In this document: in pieces, positions 60,916 to 64,000 of the stretch
Layout of the letters: each line of letters begins with the position of its first letter
Numbering within the stretch: the first letter of the stretch is position 1
Origin: Oscillospiraceae bacterium
GTDB taxonomy: Bacteria > Bacillota > Clostridia > Oscillospirales > Oscillospiraceae
Direction of reading: 5' to 3'
Assembly (NCBI GenBank): GCA_017397835.1
Contig: JAFQHV010000008.1
Coordinates: 30,535-94,534 of the forward strand
Length of the DNA: 64,000 nucleotides
Program-made: the position numbers and the translations under genes
Notes under the pieces: generated by a model
The model's database searches: none
The model's input: the letters and a program-made list of their open reading frames with translations, nothing else
Told to the model about the DNA's origin: nothing

Positions 60916-61722
60916 TTACAATGGTTGTGCCACTCTCTTATAGATAGCCGGGCCGGTCAGCTTCAGGCCAAGCTGTTGGGCCATGGCTTCAAACTTCCCA
61001 CAGTCGCCGGAGGTGTAGATCTGCAGCCTGCCGCCGCCGGGATTGAGGGCACTGTTTGCGGCAAGACAGGCTTTCATATTCTCCACCTGACCCATAGCCG
61101 GGTCGATGATATTGGTAAACTGGGGATAGGTCCGGGCGATGATGTCTCGGACAATGGGATAGTGGGTGCAGCCAAGCACCAGCGTATCCAGCTGCGGCTG
61201 CGCCGCCGCTATCTGCCCGAGGCTCGCCTGCAGCTCGGCAACGATTTCTTCCTCACTTGCTCTGCCGGACTCTACCAGAGCCGCCAGATTTACGCTCCCC
61301 TGAGAGAACACATCCACATTCGGGTCAGCCTGCTGAATAAGCCGGGGATAGCTGCCCGTCTGCGTGGTCAGCATGGTGGCCAGCACACCTACCTGTCTCA
61401 TTCCGCGGCGAAGCACCTCATCCGCGCCGGCCTGCACAATGCTGAAAATCGGGAAGTCATACTTGTGTGCAAACCGGTCGATCAGCGCAGAGCTGGTGTT
61501 GCATGCAAGGCCGACTGCCTTGACCCCCTGCTCCGCCATAAAATCCAAAATTTGACCCACGATGTGGACAATATCGTCGGCGGTACGGTTGCCGTAGGGG
61601 GCATTCCCGCCGTCACCGTAGTAGATGATGTCCTCGGTAGGCAGTAGCTTTTGCAAAACCCGGGCGACCGTATAGCCGCCCACGCCGCTGTCCAGTATTC
61701 CAATCGGTGCATCGGCACGCAT
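60916..61722 (-). CDS. murI: Glutamate racemase
   Basis: This 268-residue enzyme makes D-glutamate for peptidoglycan. The two catalytic Cys are in LACNTSSA and LGCTHYP, and the N-terminal GILDSGVGGYTVA is diagnostic. It follows a perfect sigma-A promoter. Codon use and neighbours are ordinary. Confidence 0.96.
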   Translation of the reverse strand: MRADAPIGILDSGVGGYTVARVLQKLLPTEDIIYYGDGGNAPYGNRTADDIVHIVGQILDFMAEQGVKAVGLACNTSSALIDRFAHKYDFPIFSIVQAGADEVLRRGMRQVGVLATMLTTQTGSYPRLIQQADPNVDVFSQGSVNLAALVESGRASEEEIVAELQASLGQIAAAQPQLDTLVLGCTHYPIVRDIIARTYPQFTNIIDPAMGQVENMKACLAANSALNPGGGRLQIYTSGDCGKFEAMAQQLGLKLTGPAIYKRVAQPL

Positions 61723-61755
61723 ACCGCCGCCCCCCTTTCAAAAGACTACCTCAAT

Positions 61756-61784
61756 ATTATAGTGTTCCCGCCCGTCTTTGTCAA
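61756..61784 (-). promoter_or_regulatory. Consensus promoter of murI
   Basis: On the minus strand, TTGACA (61784-61779) and TATAAT (61761-61756) are 17 bp apart; both hexamers are perfect. It abuts the sfsA stop. Confidence 0.88.
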
Positions 61785-62465
61785 TCAAAGCCGCACGGCT
61801 ATTTCCCTGTTGATTGCAAGGCTTTCTGCCGTCACTTCGCAATCCAGTGCTAAAATGCGGACGCCTGCTTTCGCCGCCCGGCGCAGGGCATCGCCAAACT
61901 GCGGATGGGTGGCATCGTTGGGTTCAAAGTGCCTTACATCACTCATTTGCACCACGAAGCACACCCAACATTCATAGCCATTCTCTTTGGCTCGAATGAG
62001 TTCCTCAATGTGCTTGACTCCCCGCTCGGTGGGTGCATCCGGAAAGCGGACAATGCCGTCCTGCTCCAAGGTTACGCCCTTGACCTCGATAAAATGACGT
62101 TTTCCGTCCGCTTCCAGATAAAAATCAAAGCGGGAGTCGCCGAATTTTGTCTCCGGCCGTATTAAGGTAACGTCAGGAAGAAAATTCCCCGCTTGCACCC
62201 ATTCGCAAAACACACGGTTTGGAGCCTGAGAGTCCATGTTGATAAGCCGCGTTCCCTTTTCCACTGCCACCAAATCCCACTCGGTCTTGCGTTTAGGGTC
62301 GTTACTGCCCTCCAAATATACCACCGCGCCCGGAATCAGCAGCTCCTTGCAACGACCGGTGTTTTTTACGTGGACTACTTGTTTGCGGCCGTCGATGTCC
62401 ACGTGGGCGATAAAACGGTTGGGGCGGTCGATAAATCGCCCCGGAACAATGTTTTGATATCGCAC
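61785..62465 (-). CDS. sfsA: DNA/RNA nuclease SfsA
   Basis: This 226-residue protein belongs to the SfsA family: VHVKNTGRCKELLIPGAVVYLE, KFGDSRFDFYLE and HFIEVKGVTLE with the nuclease-like Asp/Glu/Lys residues. It was first linked to maltose metabolism; recent annotation treats it as a nuclease. It is followed by murI on the same strand. Confidence 0.93.
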   Translation of the reverse strand: MRYQNIVPGRFIDRPNRFIAHVDIDGRKQVVHVKNTGRCKELLIPGAVVYLEGSNDPKRKTEWDLVAVEKGTRLINMDSQAPNRVFCEWVQAGNFLPDVTLIRPETKFGDSRFDFYLEADGKRHFIEVKGVTLEQDGIVRFPDAPTERGVKHIEELIRAKENGYECWVCFVVQMSDVRHFEPNDATHPQFGDALRRAAKAGVRILALDCEVTAESLAINREIAVRL

Positions 62466-62483
62466 TTCAGACTACTTCCCTCA

Positions 62484-63005
62484 TCATACAGCTTGAATAT
62501 CCTTGCCTGTTTTTTCCCTGATAAAGGTGCGGAATTCCTCCACCGTCCCGCCCGTCATCGCCTCTTTCGCGTAGACCTGGGCGTGGCTCTTGTCAAACAC
62601 GAAGATAAAATAGTCCGCATCCTCCGCGATTTGGCCAATATTCTCGTACCGCCACTCGGTCTTGCCCATAGCGGATTCGGAGCAGTATCCCTCCTGTGTA
62701 AAGGTACACACTGCCTTGTCCGTGCCGGCAAGCATCCGCTTTCGTGCGATCCATGCATTAAGTTTATCTTCAAAGAGCAGAGTAAACAGGATCAGCAGTC
62801 CTGCCGCCCATGTCATGATGGTCCGCCCCTCAATCACAAGCGGCGCTCCGTCAAAAGGCAAAGTCAGCAGCAGGATAAGGGCAACCACAAACCAGCCAAA
62901 CACATGGGACCGGCGGCTGCGCCTTTTGCGGATAGTTTTGCGAAGTCCATGAGCCATGGCCGTTACAGCCTTTTGGTCGTACACGGTATTGAAAGTAAAC
63001 TCCAT
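62484..63005 (-). CDS. YcxB-like membrane protein
   Basis: This 173-residue protein has two helices at about residues 37-72 and a cytoplasmic C-terminal YcxB-like domain (TEWRYENIGQIAEDADYFIFVF). The function of the family is not known. AGGAG lies before the ATG. sfsA follows 18 bp after its stop. Confidence 0.8.
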   Translation of the reverse strand: MEFTFNTVYDQKAVTAMAHGLRKTIRKRRSRRSHVFGWFVVALILLLTLPFDGAPLVIEGRTIMTWAAGLLILFTLLFEDKLNAWIARKRMLAGTDKAVCTFTQEGYCSESAMGKTEWRYENIGQIAEDADYFIFVFDKSHAQVYAKEAMTGGTVEEFRTFIREKTGKDIQAV

Positions 63006-63050
63006 CTGTATCGCTCCTTTCTTCTGATATCAGTCTAACACAGAACAAAC

Positions 63051-63083
63051 AAAAAAGGAACTGCATTTCTGCAGTTCCTTTTT
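63051..63083 (-). terminator. Terminator of the rRNA operon
   Basis: Just past the 5S gene on the minus strand, a 9-bp stem (63057-63065 with 63070-63078) with loop TTTC is extended by A/T pairs and ends in a T run. Confidence 0.88.
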
Positions 63084-63085
63084 GT

Positions 63086-63200
<115 letters not shown>

Positions 63201-63364
63201 TATTTTAATTATCGCACAAGCGACAACTAAAATCAATATTAAGTTTCTCTATATACCCGGACTTCAAACCAGCGCAGCGTTTGAAGTTCGGAAAGGAAAA
63301 AGCAGCGGAGGGAATGAGCTTGCACGTTCACGTGGAAGCGAACGATCCGCAGCTTGCTTTTGAC
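63201..63364. other. Spacer between 5S and tRNA-Glu
   Basis: No gene is seen. One hairpin, ACTTCAAAC...GTTTGAAGT near 63259-63287, interrupts it. It is probably transcribed within the rRNA operon. Confidence 0.6.
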
Positions 63365-63439
63365 TGGTGACCCGTACGGGAATCGAACCCATGTTTGCGG
63401 CGTGAGAGGCCGCCGTCTTAACCGCTTGACCAACGGGCC
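63365..63439 (-). tRNA. tRNA-Glu (CUC anticodon)
   Basis: Cloverleaf on the minus strand: acceptor GGCCCGT/ACGGGTC, anticodon stem GCGGC/GCCGC with loop CTCTCAC (anticodon CUC), T arm with GGTTCGATTCC, encoded CCA. It reads GAG codons. Confidence 0.92.
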
Positions 63440-63440
63440 A

Positions 63441-63516
63441 TGGTGCGCCTTCAGGGATTCGAACCCGGGACCCACTGATTAAGAGTCAGTTGCTCTACCA
63501 ACTGAGCTAAAGGCGC
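63441..63516 (-). tRNA. tRNA-Lys (CUU anticodon)
   Basis: Cloverleaf on the minus strand: acceptor starts GCGCCTT, anticodon loop CTCTTAA (CUU), T arm GGTTCGAATCC, encoded CCA. It reads AAG. It lies 1 bp from tRNA-Glu. Its first 22 bases recur upstream at 63639-63660. Confidence 0.93.
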
Positions 63517-63661
63517 ATTTTTAACGTTCACCGGTCGGTGTCCGTCTCTGTTGCCTTGCGCGTGGCAACTTCGTTGCTCAGCCTCGGACTAAGTGCCGCC
63601 TGCGGCGGTTGTCCTCGGCACGCCGTCTGCAGACGGTGTACCAACTGAGCTAAAGGCGCAT
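63496..63661. repeat. Duplicated 5' part of tRNA-Lys flanking a hairpin-rich insert
   Basis: A 23-bp repeat (63496-63518 and 63639-63661) covers the first 22 bases of tRNA-Lys. Between the copies are GTTGCC/GGCAAC (63550-63569), GTGCCG/CGGCAC (63593-63621) and the palindrome CCGTCTGCAGACGG (63623-63636). Confidence 0.75.
63639..63660 (-). pseudogene. Truncated tRNA-Lys copy
   Basis: These 22 bp are identical to the 5' end of tRNA-Lys (acceptor strand and D-stem) and lack the rest. It cannot make a tRNA. It is probably the stump of a second tRNA-Lys gene. Confidence 0.75.
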
Positions 63662-63753
63662 ATGTTGTGCGCAGCTTTGTCTGCACCTTCAAAACCGAAC
63701 AATGTAATCTTCTCGCCTGCGGCAAACGCCTGCATTCTTCATAAACCTTTGTA

Positions 63754-64000
63754 GGTCAAGCCCTCGGCTTATTAGTATCGGTCAGCTACACGCATTACTG
63801 CGCTTACACCTCCGACCTATCAACGACATAGTCTACGTCGAGCCTTACTCCATAAAGGATGAGAGATCTTATCTTAGGGAGAGTTTCACGCTTAGATGCT
63901 TTCAGCGTTTATCTCGTCCAGACGTAGCTACCCAGCTATGCCCTTGGCAGGACAACTGGTGCACCAGAGGTCTGTCCATCCCGGTCCTCTCGTACTAAGG
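63754..64000 (-). rRNA. rrl: 23S ribosomal RNA, 3' end (continues beyond the window)
   Basis: The minus strand ends in the conserved 23S 3' terminus (AATAAGCCGAGGGCTTGACC) and contains the sarcin-ricin region AGTACGAGAGGACCGGGA (complement near 63980-63998). The operon therefore reads from right to left and continues off the window. Confidence 0.95.

Overview
The window looks like a chromosomal segment of a GC-rich (about 60 %) anaerobic Firmicute of class Clostridia, most likely in or near Oscillospiraceae (Faecalibacterium/Subdoligranulum/Butyricicoccus-like). The evidence is the gene families and order: ACT protein-hom-lysC, rimO-pgsA-recX-recA, prmC-DUF1385, addB/addA, ruvX, ireB and rpmE, together with Gram-positive endospore genes (spoVAD, spoVAE, a spoIIQ-like gene) and consensus sigma-A promoters with 17-bp spacers. 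The family call is inference; no 16S sequence is present.

Layout. 1-10 kb: the 3' end of a polysaccharide-export ABC ATPase, a membrane protein divergent from ruvX and a flavodoxin-ferredoxin fusion, a split TauE/SafE pair, a copper operon (copA with a fused CopZ, then csoR) behind a near-perfect promoter and a GC-palindrome operator, a DUF378 protein, a probable 6S RNA, a DUF1292 protein and a class A penicillin-binding protein. 10-24 kb: the aspartate-family operon (ACT regulator, hom, lysC), then a long minus-strand run (pgsA, rimO, recX, recA, prmC, DUF1385), a lipoprotein/response regulator/histidine kinase operon and an IMPACT-family gene. 23.2-24.4 kb is a gene-poor patch with a 42-bp direct repeat, palindromes and a small XRE regulator that shares operator-like repeats with a divergent small gene. 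24.4-43.6 kb: hflX, a flavin reductase, an aromatic acid exporter, rpmE, addB-pdxY-addA, guaB, a thioesterase, a Cys-rich protein, spoVAD-spoVAE, a methyltransferase, ireB, an O-acetylhomoserine sulfhydrylase and a leucine-rich/SLH surface protein. 43.8-50.5 kb: polA, rimI, a second acetyltransferase, tsaD and a SpoU methylase.

The most unusual locus is 50.6-57.7 kb, a plus-strand operon of three genes. The first encodes a 1597-residue protein with, in order, an HD-type phosphohydrolase region, a long helical-repeat region, a NadD-like nucleotidyltransferase, a GNAT-like region and a phosphoribosyltransferase-like PRPP loop. It is followed by a lactate/malate-dehydrogenase-like protein with an N-terminal extension and an iron-sulfur-flavoprotein-like protein. 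Together they look like an uncharacterised nucleotide- or dinucleotide-centred system; its function is not established here.

57.7-64 kb holds a spoIIQ-like M23 gene, asnS (whose last 38 bp are duplicated downstream around a hairpin-rich insert), murI, sfsA, a YcxB-like protein and the distal end of an rRNA operon read on the minus strand. That operon end has the order 23S, a truncated tRNA-Lys copy, tRNA-Lys, tRNA-Glu, 5S and a terminator, so the tRNAs lie between 23S and 5S.
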